A stretch of DNA of 64,000 nt from Natrinema zhouii (GTDB taxonomy: Archaea > Halobacteriota > Halobacteria > Halobacteriales > Natrialbaceae): NCBI RefSeq assembly GCF_013456555.2, contig NZ_CP059154.1:2108001-2172000 (forward strand), read 5' to 3'. The stretch's first letter is position 1. The number at the start of each line of letters is the position of its first letter. Positions 45,190 to 53,296 of the stretch are shown here, one piece after another. The notes under the pieces were generated by a model. The model saw only the letters and a list, made by a program, of their open reading frames with translations, ran no database searches and was not told the DNA's origin. The position numbers were made by a program, and so were the translations under genes.

Positions 45190-46549
45190 TCACAGTCGCG
45201 GGCTCGGCGGACAGCGGCTCGAGCGCCGCCGAGAAGTGACGGAGCTCCGGGACTGCGGGGTTGGAGACGATCTCGAGTCCGGAAACTTCGTCGCGCTTCT
45301 CGAGGACGGCTTCGGCCGTCTCGACGACGTGATCGAAGTGCTCACGGTGGTAGGTCCGGCGCGGGACCGCGAGCCGAACCAGTTCCGGCCGGTCGGTCTC
45401 GGGAAACGCAAAGCTCCCGAGTTCGACCCCTCGAACCCCGCCCTCTCGATACAGTTCACAGACCAGCGCTTGCCCCGGAAACTCGTCAGGCGGAATTTCC
45501 GGAAACGTCGCTCCCGCGTCGATATAGACCGCGTGCCCGCTGGTTGGCGTGTACACCGGGAGTCCGATCTCCTCGAGCATCGCACCGAACTCGCGAACCT
45601 GTTCGACTCGGTCTTCGACGTACGATTCCTCGACGGCCTCGCGCAGGCCGACGGCCATCGCGGCGACGTCCCGGCCGGCCATCCCGCCGTACGTCGGGAA
45701 CCCCTCGTAGAGGATCGCGCGCTGTTTGCACCGCTCGAAGAGCGACTCGTCGTCGGTCGCGACGAAGCCACCGACGTTCACTAACCCGTCTTTCTTCCCG
45801 CTCATGACGAGCGCGTCGGCGTGCCCGAGTTGCTCGCGAGCTACCTCGGCCACCGTCGCGTCGGCGAACTCGTCCTCGCGTCGGGTCACGAAGTAGGCGT
45901 TCTCCGCGAATCGGCAGGCGTCGATCACGAACGTCGCGTCGATCTCGTCGGCGAACGCCCGAACGCGACGGGTGTTCGCGACGCTGACCGGCTGGCCCGC
46001 CGCCGAGTTGTTCGTGATCGTCAGGATCACCAGCGGGACGCGCTCCGGACCGACCTCGTCGACGACCGCTCGCGCCTCCTCGAGCGAGAAGTTCCCCTTG
46101 AACGGCTCGTCCGTCTCCGGGTTATGAGCGCCCGACACGGGACAGTCGACCGGATCGGCACCCTGATTCGAGACGTGCGCTCGCGTCGTGTCGAAGTGGG
46201 TGTTGTTGAGCGCGACGTCGCCCTCGGAGAGCAGGGTGCCGTAGAGGACGTTTTCCGCGCCGCGACCCTGGTGAGTCGGCACCACGTGCTCAAATCCCAT
46301 CACGTCCGCGACCGCGGACTCGAGGCGATCGAAGCTCGCCGATCCAGCGTACGATTCGTCGCCCCGGAGCAGCGCAGCCCACTGATCGTCGCTCATCGCG
46401 CCCGTCCCGCTGTCGGTCAGGAGATCGATAAAGACGTTGTCAGCGGAGAGATTGAACGCGTTGTACCCGGCTTCCTCGAGCGCTCGCGACCGCTGTTCTC
46501 TCGATGGGAGGCGGATCCGCTCAACCACTTTCGACTTGTAGGCGACCAT
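45170..46549 (-). CDS. tnaA: Tryptophanase / tyrosine phenol-lyase family (beta-eliminating lyase)
   Basis: A 459-residue fold-type I PLP enzyme that cleaves tryptophan to indole, pyruvate and ammonia. Motifs: 'VPTHQGRGAENVLYGTLLSE', 'NTHFDTTRAHVSNQGADPVD', 'TITNNSAAGQPVS', 'DACRFAENAYFV', PLP Lys in 'LVMSGKKDGLVNVGGFVA'. The tryptophanase versus tyrosine phenol-lyase choice rests on overall similarity and is not certain. The C-terminal tail 'VTDTNTD' is encoded by a tandem repeat. The gene is isolated, without a permease or leader peptide such as TnaC. Confidence 0.88.
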   Translation of the reverse strand: MVAYKSKVVERIRLPSREQRSRALEEAGYNAFNLSADNVFIDLLTDSGTGAMSDDQWAALLRGDESYAGSASFDRLESAVADVMGFEHVVPTHQGRGAENVLYGTLLSEGDVALNNTHFDTTRAHVSNQGADPVDCPVSGAHNPETDEPFKGNFSLEEARAVVDEVGPERVPLVILTITNNSAAGQPVSVANTRRVRAFADEIDATFVIDACRFAENAYFVTRREDEFADATVAEVAREQLGHADALVMSGKKDGLVNVGGFVATDDESLFERCKQRAILYEGFPTYGGMAGRDVAAMAVGLREAVEESYVEDRVEQVREFGAMLEEIGLPVYTPTSGHAVYIDAGATFPEIPPDEFPGQALVCELYREGGVRGVELGSFAFPETDRPELVRLAVPRRTYHREHFDHVVETAEAVLEKRDEVSGLEIVSNPAVPELRHFSAALEPLSAEPATVTDTNTD

Positions 46550-46781
46550 AGCCGTTCGACACCGCCGCGCGTGTTCAGTCTAGGTGGAGTCTTGTGACCG
46601 TTGACGGCTCGAGACGGTCCCTTCCGGACGGATCGGCGCATCGATGGACGGAACCGGCGAGACCACCGCGGACGGAATCGATGGCAGCGGAGTTTTCGCG
46701 GGCGTGACCGATGACGGAGGGGTCATCGCTGGCGGGAGCGGTGAGGGTGGGACGGCCGGGAACGCCCCCTCTATCGGAGGG

Positions 46782-47366
46782 TCACCAATCGTCGATCCCG
46801 GCGCTGTCGAAGGCGTCGTCGGTGAGCCGTGTCGGCGTCGGATCGGGGCCGACGAGTTCCAGGTCGTCGGTCCCACCGTCGCGAATGGTGAGCGTACTCG
46901 ACGAGGCGACCGCGGTATCGGCCGAGTCGGCATTCGTGGATGCGGTCGTTTCGACACCCTCGTCGGAGTCGGTCGTCCGGACGGGGGTCGAGTCGGTCGC
47001 GGTGAGCGCGCCGAGTTCAGCCGCCGTCGCGTCGACCACGGCGCCGTCGTCCCGCACGATCACGTCCGAGTCGCCGATGAATTCGAACTCGAGGTCCGCT
47101 CGCATCGCGGATTCGTCGTCCTCGGTGGTCCGACCCGTCTCGCCGGGATCGGTATCCCGGGAGTTCGAATCAGTCGTTTCAATGGCCTCGAGGTCGGCGA
47201 ACAGTTCGGTCGCCGTCGTGTCGACGACATTGTCGGACTGCGGTTCGTGCTTTCCGCCGCTCTCGACGAGTTCGGTCGGTGTCTGTGCATCACACGCCTC
47301 GAGGATCGCGTCGGGATCGGGCTCGATTTCCTCGAAGACCTCCCTGGCCGTCGAATCGGTGCTCAT
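46782..47366 (-). CDS. Acidic low-complexity haloarchaeal protein
   Basis: 194 residues, rich in Asp, Glu, Thr and Ala, with no membrane segment. A single Cys is near residue 25. A short more ordered block, 'LEFEFIGDSDVIVRDDGAVV', occurs about residues 91-110. The beginning 'MSTDSTAREVFEEIEPDPDA' and the end 'DAFDSAGIDDW' look like genuine protein ends. No function can be suggested. Confidence 0.6.
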   Translation of the reverse strand: MSTDSTAREVFEEIEPDPDAILEACDAQTPTELVESGGKHEPQSDNVVDTTATELFADLEAIETTDSNSRDTDPGETGRTTEDDESAMRADLEFEFIGDSDVIVRDDGAVVDATAAELGALTATDSTPVRTTDSDEGVETTASTNADSADTAVASSSTLTIRDGGTDDLELVGPDPTPTRLTDDAFDSAGIDDW

Positions 47367-47535
47367 GGTTCCCGCTCCACCGCGTTCCCCCTTCGTTACG
47401 ATGGCGTTACTCCTGTATTACCGACCGGATACTCTCGAACTAGTGATTTTCACGAGTATCTACTGGTCGGGTTCGACGGGATGCAAAGAGAACGACGGTG
47501 GTCTCGAGACGAGGGATCGAAAGCGCTCGAGCGGA

Positions 47536-48714
47536 TTAGAACAGGTCCTGGGTCAGCTCGAGGGTCTCCTCGCGGTCCTCCCAGTCGACGAAGAGGGCGA
47601 CGCTGGTCGCGCTGGTGATGATGTCGTTGAGGTGGATCCGAGCCTCGGCGAGGGGGTTGACGATCTCGCTGATGATTCCCGGCTGGTTCGGGAGTTCGCC
47701 GCCGGTCACCCGGACGACGGCGACCGGCGAGTCGACGGTGACGCTCGAGAGTTCGTCGCTGGCGATGACCTCTCGGTGGAGGATGTTCTCGGCGCGTTCG
47801 GCCTCCTCCTCGTCGATGTAGAAGGTGATGGTGTCCATTCCGCTCGCGACGGCGTCGATGTTGACGTCGCTCTCGTCCAGGGCGGCCGAGAGGTGATGGA
47901 AGACGCCGGGCTGGTTGCGGATCGCGCGGCCGGCGACGGTCAGGCAGGCCAGCGGTCGCTCGCGCAGGTCGACCAGGCTCCTGAACTCGCCTTCGATACT
48001 CGTCCCGCCCGAGAGGAGGTCTCCGTGTTGGTAATGGACGACGCGCACGTCGAGGGTGCCGTCCTTGTACGACAGCGCGGAGGGCGCGACGACCTCGGCC
48101 CCGCGGAACGAGAGGTTCCGGAGTTCGTCGACGGAGATCTCGCCGACGTTGCGAGCCCCTTCCACGACGTGTGGATCGCCGGTCATGACGCCCTCGACGT
48201 CCGTGACGATGACGACCTCGTCGGCGTCCATGTACTTGCCCATCATGACCGCCGAGGTGTCGCTACCCCCGCGGCCGAGCGTCGTGATCGAGCCGTCCGG
48301 CCCCTCCGCGAGGAAGCCGGTCAGGACCGGCACCGTCTCGTCGAGTTTCGACGCGAGCTCGCGGCCGCGGCGCTGGGTCTCCTCGACGTTGACCTCGCCG
48401 TACTCGTCGGTGATGACGGGCCACTGGTCGCTGCCGGGCTCGAGGAAGATCGAATCGATGCCCCGGGCCGCCAGCGCGGCTTTGAGCATGCGAACCGACG
48501 TTCGCTCGCCCATACTGACGATCTGGGCGCGGTCGGCTTCGTCGGTTTCGAAGGTGATCTCGTCGAGCAGGTCGTCGGTCGTCGATCCCATCGCGCTGGC
48601 GACGATGGCGATCTCGTGGCCGTCCTCGACGGCCGCGGCGATCGAGTCCGCGGCGCGATTGATCCGGTCGCCGCTGCCGAGGCTCGTCCCGCCGAATTTC
48701 GCTACAACGCGCAT
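47536..48714 (-). CDS. lysC: Aspartate kinase
   Basis: 392 residues. Phosphorylates aspartate, first step to lysine, methionine and threonine. Catalytic part: 'RVVAKFGGTSLGSGDRINRA' (KFGGTS), 'VVIVTDVEGVMTGDPHVVEG'; regulatory part: two ACT domains (about residues 270-390, 'VDIDAVASGMDTITFYID' is the first, 'VAVVRVTGGELPNQPGIIS' the second; the first read from the sequence is SDVNIDAVASGMDTITF). No homoserine dehydrogenase or asd gene is adjacent. Start ATG 48714 matches the family. Confidence 0.94.
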   Translation of the reverse strand: MRVVAKFGGTSLGSGDRINRAADSIAAAVEDGHEIAIVASAMGSTTDDLLDEITFETDEADRAQIVSMGERTSVRMLKAALAARGIDSIFLEPGSDQWPVITDEYGEVNVEETQRRGRELASKLDETVPVLTGFLAEGPDGSITTLGRGGSDTSAVMMGKYMDADEVVIVTDVEGVMTGDPHVVEGARNVGEISVDELRNLSFRGAEVVAPSALSYKDGTLDVRVVHYQHGDLLSGGTSIEGEFRSLVDLRERPLACLTVAGRAIRNQPGVFHHLSAALDESDVNIDAVASGMDTITFYIDEEEAERAENILHREVIASDELSSVTVDSPVAVVRVTGGELPNQPGIISEIVNPLAEARIHLNDIITSATSVALFVDWEDREETLELTQDLF

Positions 48715-48867
48715 CCTGCCACCTCACGAGAGAACCGCTTTGCGATACTGTGACTCATACTCGATCCGTTACCAGAGCGGGCAGATAACTGTGTCCCATC
48801 GATCTCACTTTTGCATGTGAAAACTGACAGCTGCTGGACCAGTCATGAGGTTCATTCGCGACTGGGA

Positions 48868-48873
48868 TTTATT
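48868..48873 (+). promoter_or_regulatory. TATA box of the GNAT-like gene
   Basis: TTTATT lies 27-32 nt before the ATG at 48900, consistent with a leaderless transcript. Confidence 0.5.
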
Positions 48874-48899
48874 GTCGTGCGCGGCATTACCACACGCCA

Positions 48900-49337
48900 A
48901 TGAACGTACGGGATGCACTCGAGGCCGACGCGGATGCGCTCGCGTCAATCGCGGACTCCCCAACGGACGTGATGCGGAATCTCGTCCACGATCGGACGGT
49001 GCGCGTCGCCGAAGACGGGAGTCACGATCCGAACGCCGACGTCTCGGGTTCGCAGTACAACGGCTCCAATCCGGAGGACCTGCTCGGATTCATTAGCTTC
49101 GACGCGCGCGAGGACACCGTCCACGTCACGCAACTCGACGGGACCGACGAGGCCTGCGAGCGGCTGCTGGCCGAGCCGGTTCGGTTCGCCGAGCGCGAGT
49201 CGATGGCCGTCGAAGTGCTCGCCGCACGGGATGCAACCCCGATCGAGAACGCCGCCGAAGCGCTCGGCTTCGAACGACGCGGTCGCGGTCCGCGGTTCAA
49301 CGGGGCCCCGACGGTTCGCTTTCGACTCGAGCCCTGA
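48900..49337 (+). CDS. GNAT-like acetyltransferase-fold protein
   Basis: 145 residues beginning MNVRDALEADADALASIADS, the usual GNAT strand-helix opening. The middle 'EDLLGFISFDAREDTVHVTQ' fits strand 3/4, and 'ENAAEALGFERRGRGPRFN' fits motif B. The acetyl-CoA loop (Q/RxxGxG/A) is not recognisable, so enzymatic activity is uncertain. Divergent from lysC. Confidence 0.65.
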   Translation: MNVRDALEADADALASIADSPTDVMRNLVHDRTVRVAEDGSHDPNADVSGSQYNGSNPEDLLGFISFDAREDTVHVTQLDGTDEACERLLAEPVRFAERESMAVEVLAARDATPIENAAEALGFERRGRGPRFNGAPTVRFRLEP

Positions 49338-49480
49338 TCGACGACGAACGACCTGCGCTGTGGTCCGCGCCTCGAGTACTGGTCAGCCGTGCTACCCCGA
49401 TACTATCGACGCCTGCAGCCACAGCGAGATTCTCGTCCATACAGACGATCGATGTGTCATTTCGGACCGGTCAACCGGCG

Positions 49481-49672
49481 TGCGGTGGCGCGCGCTGTTG
49501 GCCGACCGAACGCCAGTGAGGGCGGCCGACGACACTGTGCGAGGTCGTCGCGAGTGGAACGAGCGACTGCTTGGAAGACGCAAGCGTCTTCCAATGGATG
49601 AAAGAGCGAACGAAGTGAGCGAATGAATCGGCTGGGGAGGGTGTGGCCTCTCCATGTTGCCACGATAGCAGG
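49481..49672. repeat. Dispersed haloarchaeal intergenic repeat, copy C
   Basis: A 192-nt block with the same ends as copy A (TGCGGTGGCGCGCGCTGT ... CACGATAGCAGG). It has a central extra segment containing a perfect 8-bp hairpin, GGAAGACG-CAAG-CGTCTTCC (49573-49592). The 3' 50 nt are identical to copy A. Short frames here (such as the antisense one beginning MSCYRGNMERPHPPQPIHSL) are not genes. Confidence 0.8.
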
Positions 49673-49822
49673 ACACTTCCTCTCACTCGTTCCCAGTGAA
49701 ACTCACTTCTCCATTTACACGACTTATCGAACAGGTGATTCGAGAGAGCAGCGGAGAATCCGCCCGGAGAAAAATACGTCGACCTCGAGAGGAGACGCGA
49801 TAACGGAACCTGAACGGAACGA

Positions 49823-51460
49823 TCAACTGAACTTCTGCACCGTCACGTCGAGCGTATCCAGATCGACGATCGGGGCGAAACCGGCGTCGGGGTCGATGTT
49901 GACGCTCTTCTGGAAGTCGGTCTGGGCCTGCCAGCAGCCGGAGTTGATCGCGAGCACGTTGTGGTACTTCCCGAAGCCGAGTTTGTGGACGTGGCCGGTG
50001 TGGAAGATGTCGGGGACGTCCTCCATGATGAGGTAGTCCTTCTCCTCGGGCGCGAGTCGCGTGTGGCCGCCGAACTGCGGGGCGACGTGGCGTTTCTTGA
50101 GGAGGTGGTACATCGCCTTGTGGGGCTCGTCGTAGCTGGCCTTTTCCTCGGGGAGCTCCGCGATCACCTCGTCCAGCGAGACGCCGTGGTACATCAGCAC
50201 GGAGACTCCCTCGAGGGTCACCGTCGACGGGTTGCTCACGATCTGTGGGTCGTGGGCGGACATGATCCCCCGAAGCTCCTCGTCGAACCCGGGCTGGGGC
50301 TCCGCGAGTCGAACCGCGTCGTGGTTGCCGGGGATCATGACAATCTCGATGTCCCCCGGCACCTTCTTGAGGTGCTCGCTGAACGCCTCGTACTGTTCGT
50401 AGATGTCGACGATGTCGAGTTCCTCGTCCTGATCGGGGTAGACGCCGACGCCCTCGACCATATCGCCCGCGAGCAGCATGTACTCGACGTGCTGGGCCTG
50501 CTCGGTGTGAAGCCAATCGGCGAAGGCGTTCCAGGCGTCGGCCATGAACTCCTGGCTGCCGACGTGGACGTCGCTGATCAGCGCCGCCTGGACGTGGCGA
50601 TCCGCGGTCGAGGGCTCGTACGTTCGGGGCACGTCGGGGAAGGACAGCGAGTCGACGAACGCGATCCCCGAATCGTCCGCCAGCGTGCCCTCCATCGCCA
50701 GCACCTCGTCGCAGAGCAACTCGTCGACGAGGTCGACGTATTCGCGGTCCTTCATTACCAGCCACGGGAAGGTCCCGGTCGCGTCCTCGAGTTCGATCAG
50801 CCAGTGGCCGCTGGCGGTCGATCGGATGTCGTTGACCAGGCCGACCATCGCGACGTCGCTCCCGCCCGGCATCCCCTGAATGGCCGTTGCCGGACGGTGG
50901 TTGACCCGACCCCGCAGTTTCGTTCCGAGCCGTTCGAGCCGGTCCCGGAAGACGGAGACGAAGTCGCTGTACTCGCCGGTTCCCGTACTCTCGCCCGTCA
51001 TATCGCCGGTTATCTCGAGCGACCGGATCGCGGGGTCGGCGGCGCGATCGGCCGGTGAAGACCCCTCCGTTTCAACTGGAGACGGGTCGGGCGAATCGCG
51101 TCCCTCGGTCGGCCCAGTTCCAGTTGAAGCGGAGGGGGGAGAACCAGCGGACGAGGCATCGGTTCGGGTGGCGTCGCGTCCCGCCGTTCCGCCATCGGCG
51201 CTGGCGGCTTCCGATTCGGTGGCACCAGCAGCGTTGGAACCGTCGGTTCGAGGCGAACCGGTGGTGTCGGGCCGCGAGAGGACCGACTCTACGTGATCGG
51301 CCTGGACGACGAGCGCATCGTTCGGGACTTCCTCGAGAACGCGCTCGAGTGCTGCGTTCGGATCCTCGGCCGCCGCGAGCCGCGTTACCGCTTCGCGTTC
51401 GGCGTTGTAGCCGCGGCTCGTGAGTTCGCTAACGAGTCGAGCGGCGGCCTCGAGTGGCAC
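49823..51460 (-). CDS. polB: DNA polymerase D small subunit (DP1, 3'-5' exonuclease)
   Basis: 545 residues (GTG 51460; an ATG at 51487 is in frame). The subunit pairs with DP2 to form the euryarchaeal replicative PolD. N-terminal ~65 residues are a helical domain; an acidic, disordered linker (about residues 70-150) follows; then an OB fold and a calcineurin-like phosphoesterase with 'ALISDVHVGSQEF', 'LLAGDMVEGVGVYPD', 'VMIPGNHDAVRLAEPQP', 'YHGVSLDEVI' and 'HTGHVHKLGFGKY', the Mn-nuclease motifs. The linker codons contain an inverted pair of ORB-like sequences (findings). Confidence 0.94.
   Translation of the reverse strand: MPLEAAARLVSELTSRGYNAEREAVTRLAAAEDPNAALERVLEEVPNDALVVQADHVESVLSRPDTTGSPRTDGSNAAGATESEAASADGGTAGRDATRTDASSAGSPPSASTGTGPTEGRDSPDPSPVETEGSSPADRAADPAIRSLEITGDMTGESTGTGEYSDFVSVFRDRLERLGTKLRGRVNHRPATAIQGMPGGSDVAMVGLVNDIRSTASGHWLIELEDATGTFPWLVMKDREYVDLVDELLCDEVLAMEGTLADDSGIAFVDSLSFPDVPRTYEPSTADRHVQAALISDVHVGSQEFMADAWNAFADWLHTEQAQHVEYMLLAGDMVEGVGVYPDQDEELDIVDIYEQYEAFSEHLKKVPGDIEIVMIPGNHDAVRLAEPQPGFDEELRGIMSAHDPQIVSNPSTVTLEGVSVLMYHGVSLDEVIAELPEEKASYDEPHKAMYHLLKKRHVAPQFGGHTRLAPEEKDYLIMEDVPDIFHTGHVHKLGFGKYHNVLAINSGCWQAQTDFQKSVNIDPDAGFAPIVDLDTLDVTVQKFS
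51061..51139. promoter_or_regulatory. Inverted pair of ORB-like sequences inside the PolD linker codons
   Basis: ACCCCTCCGTTTCAACTGGA (51061-51080, reverse-oriented ORB: TCCAGTTGAAACGGAGGGGT) faces TCCAGTTGAAGCGGAGGGGG (51119-51138). The two are 20-nt inverted repeats with two or three differences. They match the general haloarchaeal pattern TCCA-nn-nGAAAC-nn-GGGG seen at the main oriC here. Confidence 0.5.
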
Positions 51461-51555
51461 ATACTCCGCATTCGCGAGGGACGGCAAAAGGATAGCGGAT
51501 CCCCGATTTCTCGGCGTCGGTCGCCGATTGATGCGGAGTCAGTACGCGGTTGGTG

Positions 51556-52130
51556 CTAGCAGTAGATAGTAGCACGATTTCTTTATTCAGAATTATACGT
51601 GAAACTGAATTGGGCAGTTCGGTAACTACGTGTGCTTACTTATCGTCGTCAAGTTCCTCAGCAGTGAGTTTATGGCCAGTTTCCCGTCCATGTTTAATAA
51701 TCACGTCTGAGGACTTTTGCCCTTCCTTTGTTACCAGCTTTGAAAAGGCACATTCAGTACACACGATGTGGACTTTCTGTGAGATCTGCGCGGTTCCGTC
51801 TGTCGAGATATTCTTGTTTTTGGACATATATATTAGGTATGGGGAATCCGTCTCTACTACAATGTGTCACACGTAACAGCGACGTGGAGAGAACAAGGTG
51901 CGTTCCGTGACAGAACGAGAATCTGGTTCCAGCGGCTCCTTCATCATTGGAGCACAAACACACGATATGAATCGTTATTCCGTATGAGATATATTCCTTA
52001 TACGGTTAAAGGTTCCTATATGAATAGCACATGTCATCTTCTCTCTTCGAGTGATGTGTGCGCACCCTATACTGACCGCGAGTTTCACGACTCACTCTGA
52101 ATAAAAAACCGTATTATCAACTACTGCTAG
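51556..52130. mobile_element. AT-rich MITE-like element with ~35-bp terminal inverted repeats
   Basis: Left end 51556-51590 begins CTAGCAGTAG and ends CTTTATTCAG. The reverse complement of the right end (52097-52130) begins CTAGCAGTAG and ends TTTTATTCAG, with about 26 of 34-35 positions agreeing. The ends carry CTAG, which could be a target duplication. The inside is markedly AT-richer than its surroundings and contains one probable gene (51636-51827) but no transposase. Confidence 0.6.
51636..51827 (-). CDS. Small CxxC protein carried in the MITE-like element
   Basis: 63 residues, MSKNKNISTDGTAQISQKVH onward, with 'VHIVCTECAFSKLVTKEGQK' and 'DVIIKHGRETGHKLT'. The CxxC plus H...H is reminiscent of a short zinc finger. 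Codons are AT-rich, unlike the neighbours. Start ATG 51827 follows an ATATATATTAGG tract. Probably expressed, function unknown. Confidence 0.6.
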   Translation of the reverse strand: MSKNKNISTDGTAQISQKVHIVCTECAFSKLVTKEGQKSSDVIIKHGRETGHKLTAEELDDDK

Positions 52131-52303
52131 GGAAGCGTGCTGTCGATGTGAAGAGGGGAGGAAGGGGGGTTTCATTCCTGCCTTCTCACGGAGCCTTTCC
52201 TTCCCGCCATCTCACGGGATCAATAGATTCCTGCCGCGCGTCCATGAAAACGGTACTCCTCCCGCCGGAAGGTTGATGCCGGGTTCGGAGAAACGGATCG
52301 GCA
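51828..52303. other. AT-rich intergenic stretch, right half of the MITE-like element and signal peptidase upstream
   Basis: Largely noncoding. Short frames exist (one at 51864-52100) but read unlike any haloarchaeal protein. The last 170 nt after the element are GC-rich again and include the GAAGGTTGAT motif (52268-52277) 36 nt before the signal peptidase start. Confidence 0.45.
52268..52277 (+). promoter_or_regulatory. GAAGGTTGAT motif 36 nt before signal peptidase gene 1
   Basis: The same 10-mer lies exactly 36 nt before the ATG of the second copy (53261-53270). Its distance places it near the TATA/BRE region. It may simply have been duplicated with the gene. Confidence 0.45.
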
Positions 52304-53185
52304 ATGGACGGCCCCGACGCCGACGACCGGAACCGCGATCGACCCGGTGATCGCGATCCGCCCTCGAGACCGGAGCGGGGCCCACAGTCAGGGACCGGCG
52401 ACCGCGGTGGGACAGCCGGTTCGCGGCCGCGAGCGGAGCGCGATGACGCAGTCACGATCGAAGACGACGGCATCGTCCGCTGGTTCCTCGAGACCGACGA
52501 TCGAGCTGGCACTGCGATCCGGGACGTCGCGACGATCATCGGGATCATCGCGGCCGTCAGCATCCTCCTGTTCGGGATCAGCGGCACCTGGCCGCCGCTG
52601 GTCGCCGTCGAGAGCGGCAGCATGGAACCCCACTTCGAACGAGGGGATCTCGTCTTCGTCGCCGACGAGGAGCGCTTCGCCGGCGATGGGGCCGTCGCGG
52701 GAACGGGAATCGTTACGTTTCAGAGCGCTCGAGACAGCGGATACGAGCAATTCGGGAGCCCGGGCGACGTGATCATCTTCGTTCCGAACGGCAATTCGAC
52801 GCAGACGCCGACGATCCATCGTGCCCAGTTTCGGGTCGAACGAGGTGAGCGATGGGTCGAGACGAAAGCCGATCCTGCGTTTCTGAACGGTGCGACCTGC
52901 CACGATATCGCATCGTGTCCGGCCCCCCACGACGGATTTATTACGAAAGGCGACGCCAACCCGGCGTACGACCAGTTGGCTGGATCGGGTGCGAAGACGA
53001 CCGTCGTCAGCCCGGAGTGGGTTACCGGGAAGGCGATGGTTCGGGTCCCGTGGGTCGGACAGGTTCGGCTGGCGGTCGATTCGATAGGCTCGACCGTTGG
53101 TAGCGGTCCGATCGTCGTCGCCACCATTGGAATTACGATCGCACTCGTCTGGCTCGGAGCAGCTGCCGGAGCGCGCGATCCGTAG
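52304..53185 (+). CDS. Signal peptidase I, archaeal Sec11-type, copy 1
   Basis: 293 residues. Removes Sec signal peptides at the outer face of the membrane. A disordered acidic/basic N-terminus (about 1-70), a TM anchor ('ATIIGIIAAVSILLFGIS'), catalytic Ser in 'ESGSMEPHFERGDLVFV' (Ser106), His172 in 'TPTIHRAQFRV' and Asp217/Asp223 in 'KGDANPAYDQ', the Ser-His-Asp set typical of archaeal Sec11. A second TM at the C-terminus ends the protein. It is followed 111 nt later by a paralogue. Confidence 0.88.
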   Translation: MDGPDADDRNRDRPGDRDPPSRPERGPQSGTGDRGGTAGSRPRAERDDAVTIEDDGIVRWFLETDDRAGTAIRDVATIIGIIAAVSILLFGISGTWPPLVAVESGSMEPHFERGDLVFVADEERFAGDGAVAGTGIVTFQSARDSGYEQFGSPGDVIIFVPNGNSTQTPTIHRAQFRVERGERWVETKADPAFLNGATCHDIASCPAPHDGFITKGDANPAYDQLAGSGAKTTVVSPEWVTGKAMVRVPWVGQVRLAVDSIGSTVGSGPIVVATIGITIALVWLGAAAGARDP

Positions 53186-53260
53186 AGGAGCCAGAATCCA
53201 CAGCGTGGAATGTTGGAAGAGGAATCACCGTCGAACGGGGAACGATAACTCACGCGAACA

Positions 53261-53270
53261 GAAGGTTGAT
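53261..53270 (+). promoter_or_regulatory. GAAGGTTGAT motif 36 nt before signal peptidase gene 2
   Basis: Identical to the motif before copy 1 and at exactly the same distance from ATG 53297, which supports that start codon over the in-frame ATG at 53282. Confidence 0.5.
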
Positions 53271-53296
53271 TTTCGGGCCCGATGAATCGGGTGACA

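Noticed and set aside
46550..46781. Gly-rich plus-strand frame starting MDGTGETTADGIDG
   Set aside because: It continues as the antisense of the acidic protein gene at 46782-47366; only the part before that is unique and it has no promoter at leaderless distance.
51864..52100. 78-codon frame inside the MITE-like element
   Set aside because: It overlaps the right terminal inverted repeat and has no coding character; the opposite small gene is the better candidate.
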